64,000 nt of DNA from Bilophila wadsworthia ATCC 49260 (lineage in GTDB: Bacteria > Desulfobacterota > Desulfovibrionia > Desulfovibrionales > Desulfovibrionaceae): the NCBI RefSeq assembly GCF_000701705.1, contig NZ_JNJP01000002.1, positions 124,001-188,000 of the forward strand. Direction: 5' to 3'. Below, in pieces: positions 40,221-49,382 of the stretch (the stretch's first letter is position 1; the number at the start of each line of letters is the position of its first letter). The translations under genes were made by a program, and so were the position numbers. The notes beneath the pieces were generated by a model that ran no database searches, was not told the DNA's origin, and was given only the letters and a program-made list of their open reading frames with translations.

Positions 40221-41606
40221 ATGAACCGTGCCCTGACCTTAAAGTGGTTCGCCGTGCTCGGCCTCGCCAGCCTGTTCTACCTGCTGGCTCCCCGTGACGT
40301 TTCGCCTCAAATGCCCCTCTATCTCGGGATGACCTCCGCAGCGGTCATCATCTGGACCTTCGATCTCTTGCCCGCCGTGGCTGTCGCCGCCGCGCTGACC
40401 TTCCTCTACCTGCTGACCAACATGGCCCCGCCCGAAGTCGTGCTCGGGCCGTGGACCACCGTGCTCATCTGGACCACCTTCGGCGCGGCCATCTTCGGCG
40501 AAGCCATGGAAAAGACCGGGCTCGCCAAGCGCGTGGCCCTGCGCTGTATGCTCCTCACGGGCGGCACGTTCACCGGGATGCTCATCGGGTTCGCCATCGG
40601 CGGCATCATCCTCGGCCTGCTGCTGGCCTCCGGGTTCGCCCGCACGGTCATCTTCTGCGCCATCGCCGTGGGCATCATCAGGGCGCTGGACATCGATCCC
40701 AAGTCCCGCCTGTCCTCCATCATCGTCATCGCCTGTTTCTTCGCGGCGGCGGCCCCGACCATGCAGTTCCTGCACACCTCGGAGTCCTTCATCTGGTCGT
40801 TTCAGGTGCTCATGAAGGCCATCGGCGGCAATGTGGACTGGTGGGAATACCTGAACCACGCCTGTTTCATCAACACCATCTATGTCGCGCTGTCCTTCCT
40901 GACCATCTATTTCATGCGCGGCAAGGTGCGGCTCCCCGAAGGCGGGAAGCTCAAGCTCATCCTTGAAGAGCGCCTCGCCGAAATGGGCCCCATGACGGTT
41001 TCCGAAAAGCGCCTCCTCGTCCTCGCCATCCTCGGCATCCTCGGCTTCATGGTCGAGCCGTGGACCGGCGTGAACGCCGTGTATGTGCTTTGCCTCGTAG
41101 CCCTGTTCTGCTACATGCCCGGCATGAAGATCATGGAGCCCTCCTCCTTCAACAACCTGAACATCGTGTTCCTCGTCTTCGTGGCGGGCTGCATGGCCAT
41201 CGGGTTTGTGGCGGGCGAAGTCGGAGCCAACAAATGGGCCGTCTCATCCATCATCCCGTTCCTCAAGGAACTGCCCCCCACGCTCGGCGTGCTCTGCTCC
41301 TACCTCGCGGGCGTGGTCACCAACCTGCTCCTGACCCCCTTCGCGGCGACCGTGGCCTTCACCCCGGCGTTCGGCGAACTCGGCGTCCAGATGGGCGTCA
41401 ACCCGCTGCCCTTGTTCTACGCCTTCGAGTACGGGCTCGATCAGTACTTCTTCCCCTATGAAGGCGTCATGTTCCTCTACATCTTCACCACCGGATGCGT
41501 GACCCTCAAGCACGTCATCCCCACGATGATCGCCCGCTGCATCGTCGCCGGGGCGTTCATCGCGGTCATCGCCATCCCCTACTGGACGTTCATCGGCATC
41601 ATGTAA
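40221..41606 (+). CDS. SLC13/DASS-family anion symporter
   Basis: Inner-membrane transporter of 461 residues with about 12 hydrophobic segments, matching the divalent anion:sodium symporter family that imports dicarboxylates, citrate or sulfate. Family-like segments include ATMQFL-type loops (AAAAPTMQFLHTSESF) and the C-terminal half NNLNIVFLVFVAGCMAIGF and LLTPFAATVAFTPAF. AGGAG lies six bases before the ATG. It is third in the row after the FeS oxidoreductase and flavoprotein (78-base gap with a hairpin), so it presumably imports their substrate. A bidirectional terminator follows. Confidence 0.88.
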   Translation: MNRALTLKWFAVLGLASLFYLLAPRDVSPQMPLYLGMTSAAVIIWTFDLLPAVAVAAALTFLYLLTNMAPPEVVLGPWTTVLIWTTFGAAIFGEAMEKTGLAKRVALRCMLLTGGTFTGMLIGFAIGGIILGLLLASGFARTVIFCAIAVGIIRALDIDPKSRLSSIIVIACFFAAAAPTMQFLHTSESFIWSFQVLMKAIGGNVDWWEYLNHACFINTIYVALSFLTIYFMRGKVRLPEGGKLKLILEERLAEMGPMTVSEKRLLVLAILGILGFMVEPWTGVNAVYVLCLVALFCYMPGMKIMEPSSFNNLNIVFLVFVAGCMAIGFVAGEVGANKWAVSSIIPFLKELPPTLGVLCSYLAGVVTNLLLTPFAATVAFTPAFGELGVQMGVNPLPLFYAFEYGLDQYFFPYEGVMFLYIFTTGCVTLKHVIPTMIARCIVAGAFIAVIAIPYWTFIGIM

Positions 41607-41665
41607 CCCCGGCACGACCCGCTCCCGCGCCTCTCCTCCCACTCCCGGATGCCCCCGCATCCCCC

Positions 41666-41716
41666 AAAAAAGCGTTGCCGCACCCCGGCCTGATGGCTGG
41701 ATGCGGCAACGCCTTT
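41666..41716. terminator. Bidirectional terminator after the SLC13 gene
   Basis: GCGTTGCCGCA (41672-41682) pairs perfectly with TGCGGCAACGC (41702-41712). CTTTT follows on the plus strand and six T follow on the minus strand. Confidence 0.85.
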
Positions 41717-41795
41717 TCGTGATCGCCCTTCCCGTCTTCTTGACACGCCGCCCCGCCGTGCCCACATTCAGACAAAACACGGGCAGGAGGCCGCC

Positions 41796-42185
41796 ATGAG
41801 CGACAAGGACATCATCGATATGAAAGAGGAAAACGGCCAGTGGTCGGCCTACGTTTCCGAGTTTTCCCCCGAAAAGCTCTGGGAAAAAATCAAAGGGCAC
41901 GCAAAGAAAGTCGGCTGCGAGGGCATACGCAGCGCCCTGCGCCTGTTCTACGCGCTGGACAATCCGTCCATGTCGCTCAAGACGAAAATGGTGATTTACG
42001 GCGCGCTCGGCTATTTCATTTCGCCCATCGACGTGATCCCCGATTTCATCCCGGTCGTGGGCTTCACCGACGACATCGGCGTGCTCGCGGCGGCGGTGGT
42101 CATGGCCGCTTCCTATATAGACGCCGAGGCCAAGGCCAAAGCCGACGCCAAGCTTGCCGGATGGTTCGGGGAAGGCACTTGCTGA
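41796..42185 (+). CDS. DUF1232 (YkvA-like) small membrane protein
   Basis: A 129-residue protein with a DUF1232 domain (about 58-110): KMVIYGALGYFISPIDVIPDFIPVVGFTDDIGVLAAA, including the diagnostic SPIDxIPD motif. One or two membrane-interacting helices are likely. The N-terminal 50 residues are charged. The family has no established biochemical role. AGGAGG precedes the ATG. It is a stand-alone gene that converges on the biotin operon; the 113-base gap between them holds nothing I recognise. Confidence 0.85.
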   Translation: MSDKDIIDMKEENGQWSAYVSEFSPEKLWEKIKGHAKKVGCEGIRSALRLFYALDNPSMSLKTKMVIYGALGYFISPIDVIPDFIPVVGFTDDIGVLAAAVVMAASYIDAEAKAKADAKLAGWFGEGTC

Positions 42186-42298
42186 AAAGAACCATACCCC
42201 CAGCCTTTCCGGGAACTATGGAGAGGCTCTCCGCCACGCTTTGGCGCGGACGCACCGCAAGGTACGCCCGTACTTCTGCTCTCCCCGGCAGAACACTA

Positions 42299-44740
42299 TC
42301 AGGAATAGGCCCCGCGCACGGCGTCCACAATGGCGTCCGTCAGACGCTGCAGGTCTTCAGGCCCGATGCAGTACGGCGGCATGAGATAGACGTTCCGGTT
42401 GAACGGACGCACCCATACGCCGCGCTCAACGAAGAAATCCTGCAAGACGGCCATGTTCACGGGCTTGTCCACCTCCACGACGCCGACTGCGCCGAGTGTC
42501 CGCACGTCGCGGACCCCCCGGAATTCCCGGCACGGCGAAAGCCCTTCCTCAAGGCCCCGGCGGATGCCTTCCACGCGCTCGGCCCACGGCGAGGCGTTCA
42601 GAAGGTCGAGGCTGGCGCATCCCACGGCGCAGGCCAACGGGTTGCCCATGAAAGTGGGGCCGTGCATGAACACGCCGCCGCCCTGCTCCGGCCCGGCCTC
42701 TTCAATGCCCCGCGCTACGGCTTCGCTGGCAACGGTCGCCGCCAGCGTCATGGTGCCGCCGGTGAGCGCCTTGCCGAGACAGAGGATATCCGGCTTGAGG
42801 CCCGCCCATTCCGAAGCGAACATCTTGCCGGTACGCCCAAATCCTGTGGCGATTTCATCAACGATCAGCAGCAGTTCGTGCTCGTCGCACAGCTTCCGCA
42901 GCCCGCGCAGGTAGTCGGGGTGATAGAACCACATCCCGCCCGCGCCCTGCACGATGGGTTCGAGGATGACCGCCGCCAGCCCCTCCGCGTGACGCTCGAT
43001 GGCGTCGCGCATGGGCCGGAGGCTGTCGGGATCGAACGGGCTGTCGAAACGGCAGTTTGGGCGCTCGACGAACAGGTGTTTCGGCAGGATGCCGGTAAAC
43101 AGCGTATGCATACCGTTTACGGGATCGCAGACGGACATGGCCCCTTGCGTGTCGCCGTGGTAGCCGCCCTTGGGGGTGAGGAAGCGGGTTTTGCCCGGCC
43201 TGCCCTTTGAGGCCCAATACTGGACCGCCATCTTGAGCGCGACTTCGACCGAGACCGAACCCGAGTCGGCGTAAAAGATGTGTTTCAGATTGTCGGGCAG
43301 CAGCGGCAGGAGCCGTTTCCCCAGTTCCACGGCGGGCTCATGAGTCAGGCCGCCGAACATGACGTGGGCCATTTTCGCGGACTGCCGCCGCAAGGCGTCC
43401 ATGAGGACGGGGTGTCCGTAGCCGTGGATGGCGCACCACCACGAGGACATGCCGTCCACCAGCTCCCTCCCGTCGCGCAGCCTGATGCGCACGCCCGACG
43501 TGCCCACCGCCTCCCGCACCGGGAGCGGGTTCAGCGCCGACGTATACGGGTGCCACAGGTGTTCCCGGTCGAAGGCGAGGAGCGAAGAAGGGGAAAGAGG
43601 AGATGAGGGAATGTGGGGGGAGGCCACGCGGGAGCTTTCCCGGTTGGAGCATGAAGATGCGGGGGAGGTTTGACCGCGTTCATGGGAAGAAGACGGGGAG
43701 ACGATATGTGATGAAGCGTTGTCGGGGCATATTCCATTGGAAAGGCAGTCCGAGAACAACGGGCGCAGGGCTTCCACGGCGGGCCCGACAAGGGCGGCGA
43801 GGCTGGACCATACGTTTTCGGCATTGTTTGCGAATCCGGTTTGGTAGGGGATTTCCGCGAGCACGGGGACGCCGCGTTCCCGGCCCATGCGGGCGAGGGT
43901 TTCGGCGTTGTCGCGCAGCAGCCTGCGTTCGTTCCCGACATCCGGATCGGGGCCGGAACCCGGATCGCATACCGTTTCCGGGATCGGACGGTTGAGGATC
44001 ATCCCGCACACGCGCAGGCCGTGCGATTGCAGCACGTCGAGCGAAAGCAGGGCGTGGTTGATGCAGCCGAGCTTGTTCCCCACGACGAGCAGGACCGGAA
44101 AATCGATCTCCCGCATGAAGTCGAGCATGGTTTCGCGGTCATTCAGCGGGACGTAAATCCCGCCCGCGCCTTCGATCAGCAGAAACGTCCCGTCCGGCGC
44201 CTTCCGCTCCAGCTTTTCCCGTAAGCCGAAAACAGTGAGCGGACGCCCTGCCAGCCGTGCCGCCAAATGCGGCGAACACGCGGGCTCGTAGGTTTCCAGC
44301 ACGATCCCGCCGCCTCCCGCCGCCTCGTAGCAGGCCACGTCGGGAGCGACAAGGGCGGAAGAGGCCGAAGAAGAAGAAGAAGAAGAAGAAGAAGAAGAAG
44401 AAGACACTCCCAACGAAGCGCCCACGCCTCCCATGCCTGCGTTTCCCCAACCCTTCAGGTGTTCGGGAGTACTGGAACCACCTTTCCCACAGCAGCCACA
44501 AGCACAGTCTTCCTTTCGCGTCTGCAAGGAGTCTCCATCCCCTCCCGCCGAGAAAGCCCCCTCATGAGACGCGGCCTCCCCCCGATTCTCTTCCTCTCCC
44601 CCCCGCATAACACACCCCGTCTGTACGGGTTTCACAGCGGCGGCGGGCACCCCGGCGACCTTCAAGGCGCGCAGAAGCGCGGCGGTGACGGTGGTCTTCC
44701 CGGCATCGGTATCGGTCCCGGTGATGAAAAGCCCCTTCAT
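42299..44740 (-). CDS. bioDA: Bifunctional dethiobiotin synthetase / DAPA aminotransferase fusion
   Basis: An 813-residue fusion catalysing two successive biotin steps: BioA (KAPA to DAPA, PLP-dependent) and BioD (DAPA to dethiobiotin, ATP and CO2). BioD is N-terminal (about 1-330) with P-loop GTDTDAGKT at 8-16 and IEGAGGIYVPL. It is interrupted at about 45-130 by a low-complexity insert with CACGCC and a run of 13 Ser from a (TCT)n tract. A Ser/Pro-rich linker (about 335-395) leads to BioA (LWHPYTSALNP, MSSWWCAIHGYGHP, LGKALTGG with PLP-Lys657). BioD-BioA fusions are known, for example in plants. The ATG overlaps the bioB stop (ATGA). Confidence 0.93.
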   Translation of the reverse strand: MKGLFITGTDTDAGKTTVTAALLRALKVAGVPAAAVKPVQTGCVMRGGEEENRGEAASHEGAFSAGGDGDSLQTRKEDCACGCCGKGGSSTPEHLKGWGNAGMGGVGASLGVSSSSSSSSSSSSSASSALVAPDVACYEAAGGGGIVLETYEPACSPHLAARLAGRPLTVFGLREKLERKAPDGTFLLIEGAGGIYVPLNDRETMLDFMREIDFPVLLVVGNKLGCINHALLSLDVLQSHGLRVCGMILNRPIPETVCDPGSGPDPDVGNERRLLRDNAETLARMGRERGVPVLAEIPYQTGFANNAENVWSSLAALVGPAVEALRPLFSDCLSNGICPDNASSHIVSPSSSHERGQTSPASSCSNRESSRVASPHIPSSPLSPSSLLAFDREHLWHPYTSALNPLPVREAVGTSGVRIRLRDGRELVDGMSSWWCAIHGYGHPVLMDALRRQSAKMAHVMFGGLTHEPAVELGKRLLPLLPDNLKHIFYADSGSVSVEVALKMAVQYWASKGRPGKTRFLTPKGGYHGDTQGAMSVCDPVNGMHTLFTGILPKHLFVERPNCRFDSPFDPDSLRPMRDAIERHAEGLAAVILEPIVQGAGGMWFYHPDYLRGLRKLCDEHELLLIVDEIATGFGRTGKMFASEWAGLKPDILCLGKALTGGTMTLAATVASEAVARGIEEAGPEQGGGVFMHGPTFMGNPLACAVGCASLDLLNASPWAERVEGIRRGLEEGLSPCREFRGVRDVRTLGAVGVVEVDKPVNMAVLQDFFVERGVWVRPFNRNVYLMPPYCIGPEDLQRLTDAIVDAVRGAYS
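44367..44404. repeat. (GAA)12 trinucleotide tract in bioDA
   Basis: 38 bases of GAA repeat (TTC on the coding strand, read in the TCT frame as polyserine), residues about 112-124 of the fusion. Length changes keep frame and only alter the serine run. Confidence 0.97.
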
Positions 44741-45723
44741 GACCGTTCCTCCCGAAGCCCCAGCACCTCGTACATTTCGGCATCGTCACAGAAGGCGCAG
44801 CCCTTGGTGGTGAGGTAATTGCCGGTCATCACGCCGTTGGCTCCGGCGGCGAAAACCCACGACTGCCACTGGCCGAACGTCTTGGAGCGCCCGCCGCAGA
44901 TGAGCACGTCCTGTTCCGGATGCAGAAGCCGCATGAGCGCGACCACCCGCAGCGCCTCGGAAGGTGGCAGGAGGGGGGAATCCCCAAGCGGCGTGCCGGG
45001 AATGGGATTCAGAAAATTGAGCGGCAGGGAGTCCACGCCGAGATCGGTCAGGGTTTGGGAAAGCTCAATACGCTGCTCCCACGTCTCGCCAAGGCCGAAG
45101 ATGCCGCAGCTGCACACCCGGAACCCGGCGGAGCGGGCCACGCGCACGGTTTCCAGATCCTGCTCGTAGGCGTGGGTGGTACAGATCGAAGGGAAATGGC
45201 TCGCTGAGGTTTCGAGATTGTGATGATAGGACGTAAAACCCGCCTCGCGCAGCCGGGCGGCCCGCTCGGGCGTCAGCAGGCCGAGCGAGGCGCACAAGCC
45301 GATCTTCACTTCCCGGCCGATGCGCAGAGCCGATTCGCACAGCGCATCGAAATCGCGATCGCTCGGAGCCGTGCCGCTGGTCACGATGCCGAAGCGGTCG
45401 ACATTGTTGGCGGCGAGCTCTTCGGCGCGGCGCAGCAGCGTATCCGTGTCATAGAGAGGATAGACGGGGGAATCCGTTTGATGATGCGCTGATTGGGCGC
45501 AGAAAGCGCAGTTTTCAGGGCAACGCCCGGACTTGGCGTTGATGATCCCGCAGGTAAACGCGGCGGCGGGCTTGCGGGCGGCGCGGGCCAGCCCCGCCAC
45601 GGACAGGATGTCCAACGTCGCGGACTCGGGAAGACGGGCAAGCTCCAGCGCCTCGGAAGGTGACAGAAGCGGATCGGCGCCGGACGTGATGCGTTCGGCG
45701 ATGCGGACAAGCAAAGCATCCAT
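44737..45723 (-). CDS. bioB: Biotin synthase
   Basis: Radical-SAM enzyme of 328 residues inserting sulfur into dethiobiotin. The AdoMet 4Fe-4S motif CPENCAFC has C68, C72 and C75; further conserved motifs are NAKSGRCPENC, YHHNLETS (for SAM/substrate contacts), SCGIFGLGE and LNFLNPIPGTPL. The length is normal. The ATG at 45723 is preceded by AAGGACG. Its stop overlaps the start of bioDA, so the last three biotin steps are made from one transcript. No clear BirA operator is visible in the 585-base upstream gap. Confidence 0.96.
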   Translation of the reverse strand: MDALLVRIAERITSGADPLLSPSEALELARLPESATLDILSVAGLARAARKPAAAFTCGIINAKSGRCPENCAFCAQSAHHQTDSPVYPLYDTDTLLRRAEELAANNVDRFGIVTSGTAPSDRDFDALCESALRIGREVKIGLCASLGLLTPERAARLREAGFTSYHHNLETSASHFPSICTTHAYEQDLETVRVARSAGFRVCSCGIFGLGETWEQRIELSQTLTDLGVDSLPLNFLNPIPGTPLGDSPLLPPSEALRVVALMRLLHPEQDVLICGGRSKTFGQWQSWVFAAGANGVMTGNYLTTKGCAFCDDAEMYEVLGLREERS

Positions 45724-46308
45724 GGGAAAACGTCCTTACAAAAAGTGATGCGACCTTCGCTGTGAGAATAAAGACGCCCGGAAGGGAATCTGGGCAAGCC
45801 GGCGGCTTCGGCCCGATCGGATGCCGAAAAAATTTTCCTGGGAACCCCAAGGGCTCTCCCCAGCAATGCCGGACAGCAAATAACGGGAGCCTGACCGCTG
45901 AACGGATACGGCATTTCCCTGCTCTGTGCAACTCCGGTGAAACGGACGGGTTACGGCGGGAAGCAATGACAATGGGCACTGCCGGGAAGCCCCACTGAGA
46001 GAAGCATCCGCTTCCATACCAGAGCCTTTCCTCTTAGAAATGTATATGATCGCCCCAGAAAAGCTGCGTGGGGGGATTCGATGGCACAGGAGCCTTTGGA
46101 AAGGCATGGGCTCCCCGCCGGCAAGCTTGGGGGAGAGAGGAAAAGCCTTTATCCAGAAAAAGTTCCCTCTCCCCAATGCCTCTATGCCCTTTCAAAGCCC
46201 TTCCTCCCACCTTCCCCGAAAATCGGTTGCGGCCTACAAGTCAAAAGGCTAAAATGATTTCACCATCAACGCTCTCGGCCCCGCCGTCCGCAAACGCACC
46301 CCGACCAC
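45724..46308. other. Divergent gap between bioB and hybrid kinase genes
   Basis: No convincing gene. An imperfect GGGGAGAG-GGAA / TTCC-CTCTCCCC stem lies around 46130-46177, resembling the hairpin at 50096. Promoters for bioB (left) and the kinase (right) must be here, but I cannot place them securely. Confidence 0.45.
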
Positions 46309-49275
46309 ATGCCAAAACGTCTTACGCTGTTCGCTCCCGTCCTGCTCGCCGTAGTCCTGTCCATCGGGATCATGGCGTGGTTCGGCTACCATAACGCCAA
46401 GGACATCCTCGAACAGGAGCTCGTCGCCCATCAAAAAATGATCGCCCAAAGCGCCGTCGATGCCATCCACACCTATTTTACCGGCATCACAGAGAACGTC
46501 GAGACGCTCGCCGCCTCCGGCCCCATCCGCCGGCTGCTCAAGAATCCCGATTCGGCGGAAGAGATGGATTCGGCGCGGCGGCTTACGCGCCTGTTCATCC
46601 GGCACCAGTCGGATATGCCCAACCTCAACCTTCTCAACAAGAACGGCCAGATAATCCTCAGCTCCACCACGGCCATGCCCGGCATCACCCGGAGTGTCCG
46701 CACCGATTTCTCCGATATTGATCGGCCTTCCTTCGGCAGCACCACCAACGGGGACGGGAAGGTCATGGCCTACGTCAGCGCCCCTGTCCGCAGCGACGGC
46801 GAACGCGGCGGCGAACGCATCGGTGAAGTTGTCGTCATCATTGATCTGGAAAATTTTCTGCAAAGCTGGAAACGCACAGCCTCCATCGCTCCGAGCGACG
46901 GCTATTTCCACATCATCAACGCACAAGGCAAAGTGCTGGCCTCATGGAACAGCGAGGCGCCTCCAGACAACATGCTGAGCCCCGGCAAGCAGAATATTTT
47001 CCATCAGCCGGAAGGGCAGCTTATCCGTTTCGCCTCCAGGGATCGGCACACCAGCCTCGGCATCTGGTTCCCCATTCCGTCCACGGACTGGCGGATCCTC
47101 ATGGCGGTGAACGAAAACAAGATCCTCGGCCCGGCCAACATACTCCGCGACGGGACGCTGACCATCAGCGGAGCCACGGGGCTGCTGCTTCTCCTCCTCG
47201 TCTGGGTGCTCCTGAGCTCGCTCACCCGGCAGATCCGCGAGAAAAATCTCCAACTTGACGCCATATCCTCCCACCTGCTCGGTGGCCTGCTCATTACAAG
47301 GCTGGATCGGTCCTTCACCATCCTCTACGCCAACGACGGCTACCTGAATATGGTAGGCTATACCCGAAGCCAGCTCCGCAAGGAAAAGCGCAACGTGGCC
47401 GTTAGCCTCTGCGCGTCCGAAGAGCGGAACGCGACGATGCAAGCGATTTTCAGCCAGCTTTCTCAGAACGGCATGCTGTCGCTCGAACACCGCCTCCAGC
47501 GGAGGGACGGCACCCGCTTATGGGCCCTCATCCGGGGGCGGCAGGTGAACGATCCCGAACTGGGGCAAATCGGCGTATGGGTCATCATCGACGTCACCGA
47601 ACAGAAGGAAACGCAGCTTGCCTTTGAGCGCCAGTCCTGCGAGCTGGAAACGCTTGTCCAGCAGGTTTCCGCCAGCGAAAACAGGCTCAAGTTCCTTGTG
47701 GACAGCGCGAGCATCCCCTTGTGGTCCACGGATCTCGAAACAGGGCTCATTTCCTACAATGAGCACGTCTGCCGGATGCTGGGCTGGCCCGAAGGCGTGC
47801 TGCACATGACGCTCCCGGATTTTCTGCTCCGGTGCCATCCCGACGACGTGGAGCACGTGCGCAACGTGTTTGAAAGCTTTTCCGCCGAAGACGCCGGCGG
47901 CACGCTGGAGTACGAATACCGGGTGCGGGACGGCAACGGGAACTGGCGGTGGATACTGGTCAAAGGGCAAAAAGCGATCAACCCGCTGACCCACAAGGCC
48001 GAACGGGTGGGCATCGTCATCGACAACCACGCCCGCAAACAAGAGGCGCTCGATACCCTCCAGCGCGCCGCTGAACTTGAAGCGCAGGTGCAGACGCGCA
48101 CGGCGGAACTCGCGGCCCGCAATGCCGAACTGCTCAAAAGCCAGCAGGAAGCCTTGGAAGCCACCCGTGCCAAGAGCGAGTTCCTCGCCACCATGAGCCA
48201 CGAAATCCGTACGCCCATGAATGGGATCATCGGCCTGACATATCTTGCGCTCCAGCGCGAATGCCCCGCCGCCATTGCGGATTACCTCGCCAAAATCGAC
48301 GTCACCGCCAAGACCCTTCTGCGGATCATCAATGATATCCTTGATTTTTCTAAAGTCGAATCCGGCAAAATGGACTTCGAGGAAATCCCGTTCAACCTCT
48401 CGGAGGTGCTTGATAACACTCTCCAGATGTTCACCCATGCCGTGCGGGAAAAGGGGCTCTCCCTGCGCTTTGACGTTGGGGAAGGAGTGCCCCAGTCGCT
48501 TGTGGGGGATCCCACGCGGCTCGGGCAGATCTTGCTCAACCTTGTGGGGAACGCTATGAAATTCACGCATGAAGGCAGCGTGACCCTTTTCGTCCGGTGC
48601 GTGGAGACGGACCCGCAGACCGTCACGCTGGGTTTCGCCGTGCGCGACACGGGCATCGGTATCCCCGCGGACAAGCTTCCCTCTCTGTTCCAGCCGTTCA
48701 TCCAGGCGGATATGTCGGTTTCCCGGCGCTACGGCGGCACGGGCCTCGGCCTTGCCATAGCGCGGGTGCTGGTACAGCACATGGGCGGGACAATCCATGT
48801 GCGCAGCGTGGTAGGCAAAGGGTCCACATTCAGTTTCACGCTCCGCTTCCGCCGGCCTGCCGCAGTCCTCAAGGAGGCCGAAAGCACCGCGCCGGGCAAC
48901 ACGCCCGCGCCGCTCGACGGGCTCCGGGTCCTGCTCGCCGAGGATAACGATATCAACCAGATAGTAGCTACAGAAATCCTGAAAATGAAAGGCATTGCGG
49001 TGGATGTGGCCTCCAACGGGCTCGAAGCCGTGGACATGGCTCGTTCCGGGGCCTACGACGTGATCCTCATGGACATCCAGATGCCGGAACTGGACGGCAT
49101 CGAAGCGACGCGGCGTATCCGGGCCTTCCTGCCGGACATTCCCATTATTGCCATGACCGCCCACACCATGAAGGGCGACGCCGAAAAGTGCCTCGACGCG
49201 GGAATGCAGGACCACATCGCCAAGCCCATCGATCCGGAGACGCTTTTCGCAGCGCTGCAACGGGCACGGGGGTAG
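46309..49275 (+). CDS. Hybrid sensor histidine kinase (Cache-PAS-PAS-HK-REC)
   Basis: A 988-residue inner-membrane hybrid kinase. Membrane helix at about 5-25, a periplasmic double-Cache sensor (about 30-280), a second membrane helix (about 285-307), two PAS/PAC units (about 320-445 and 455-585), a short coiled coil, HisKA with H631 in MSHEIRTPMNG, HATPase_c (VGNAMKFTHEG, DTGIGIPADKL, GGTGLGLAIARV) and a C-terminal receiver (about 870-985) with phospho-acceptor D922 in LMDIQMPELDG. There is no HPt domain, so phosphate must pass to a separate protein. No ribosome site precedes the ATG. No partner regulator is adjacent. A 12-bp hairpin follows. Confidence 0.92.
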   Translation: MPKRLTLFAPVLLAVVLSIGIMAWFGYHNAKDILEQELVAHQKMIAQSAVDAIHTYFTGITENVETLAASGPIRRLLKNPDSAEEMDSARRLTRLFIRHQSDMPNLNLLNKNGQIILSSTTAMPGITRSVRTDFSDIDRPSFGSTTNGDGKVMAYVSAPVRSDGERGGERIGEVVVIIDLENFLQSWKRTASIAPSDGYFHIINAQGKVLASWNSEAPPDNMLSPGKQNIFHQPEGQLIRFASRDRHTSLGIWFPIPSTDWRILMAVNENKILGPANILRDGTLTISGATGLLLLLLVWVLLSSLTRQIREKNLQLDAISSHLLGGLLITRLDRSFTILYANDGYLNMVGYTRSQLRKEKRNVAVSLCASEERNATMQAIFSQLSQNGMLSLEHRLQRRDGTRLWALIRGRQVNDPELGQIGVWVIIDVTEQKETQLAFERQSCELETLVQQVSASENRLKFLVDSASIPLWSTDLETGLISYNEHVCRMLGWPEGVLHMTLPDFLLRCHPDDVEHVRNVFESFSAEDAGGTLEYEYRVRDGNGNWRWILVKGQKAINPLTHKAERVGIVIDNHARKQEALDTLQRAAELEAQVQTRTAELAARNAELLKSQQEALEATRAKSEFLATMSHEIRTPMNGIIGLTYLALQRECPAAIADYLAKIDVTAKTLLRIINDILDFSKVESGKMDFEEIPFNLSEVLDNTLQMFTHAVREKGLSLRFDVGEGVPQSLVGDPTRLGQILLNLVGNAMKFTHEGSVTLFVRCVETDPQTVTLGFAVRDTGIGIPADKLPSLFQPFIQADMSVSRRYGGTGLGLAIARVLVQHMGGTIHVRSVVGKGSTFSFTLRFRRPAAVLKEAESTAPGNTPAPLDGLRVLLAEDNDINQIVATEILKMKGIAVDVASNGLEAVDMARSGAYDVILMDIQMPELDGIEATRRIRAFLPDIPIIAMTAHTMKGDAEKCLDAGMQDHIAKPIDPETLFAALQRARG

Positions 49276-49331
49276 ACTTCCATTCCTGCCCGGCCCCCCG
49301 AATCCGCCCTTCCTAGGCCCTCCTTTGATAC

Positions 49332-49368
49332 CCGAAAGCCGCCCCCCTTCACAGGCGGCGGCTTTCGG
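49332..49368 (+). terminator. Hairpin after the hybrid kinase
   Basis: CCGAAAGCCGCC (49332-49343) pairs perfectly with GGCGGCTTTCGG (49357-49368). There is no T-tail. It ends 14 bases before the next start codon. Confidence 0.55.
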
Positions 49369-49382
49369 AGTAATGTGCTCTT

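Noticed and set aside
45724..46308. BirA operator upstream of bioB
   Set aside because: Only a single TTGTAA half was found near the start; no paired half-site at the expected spacing.
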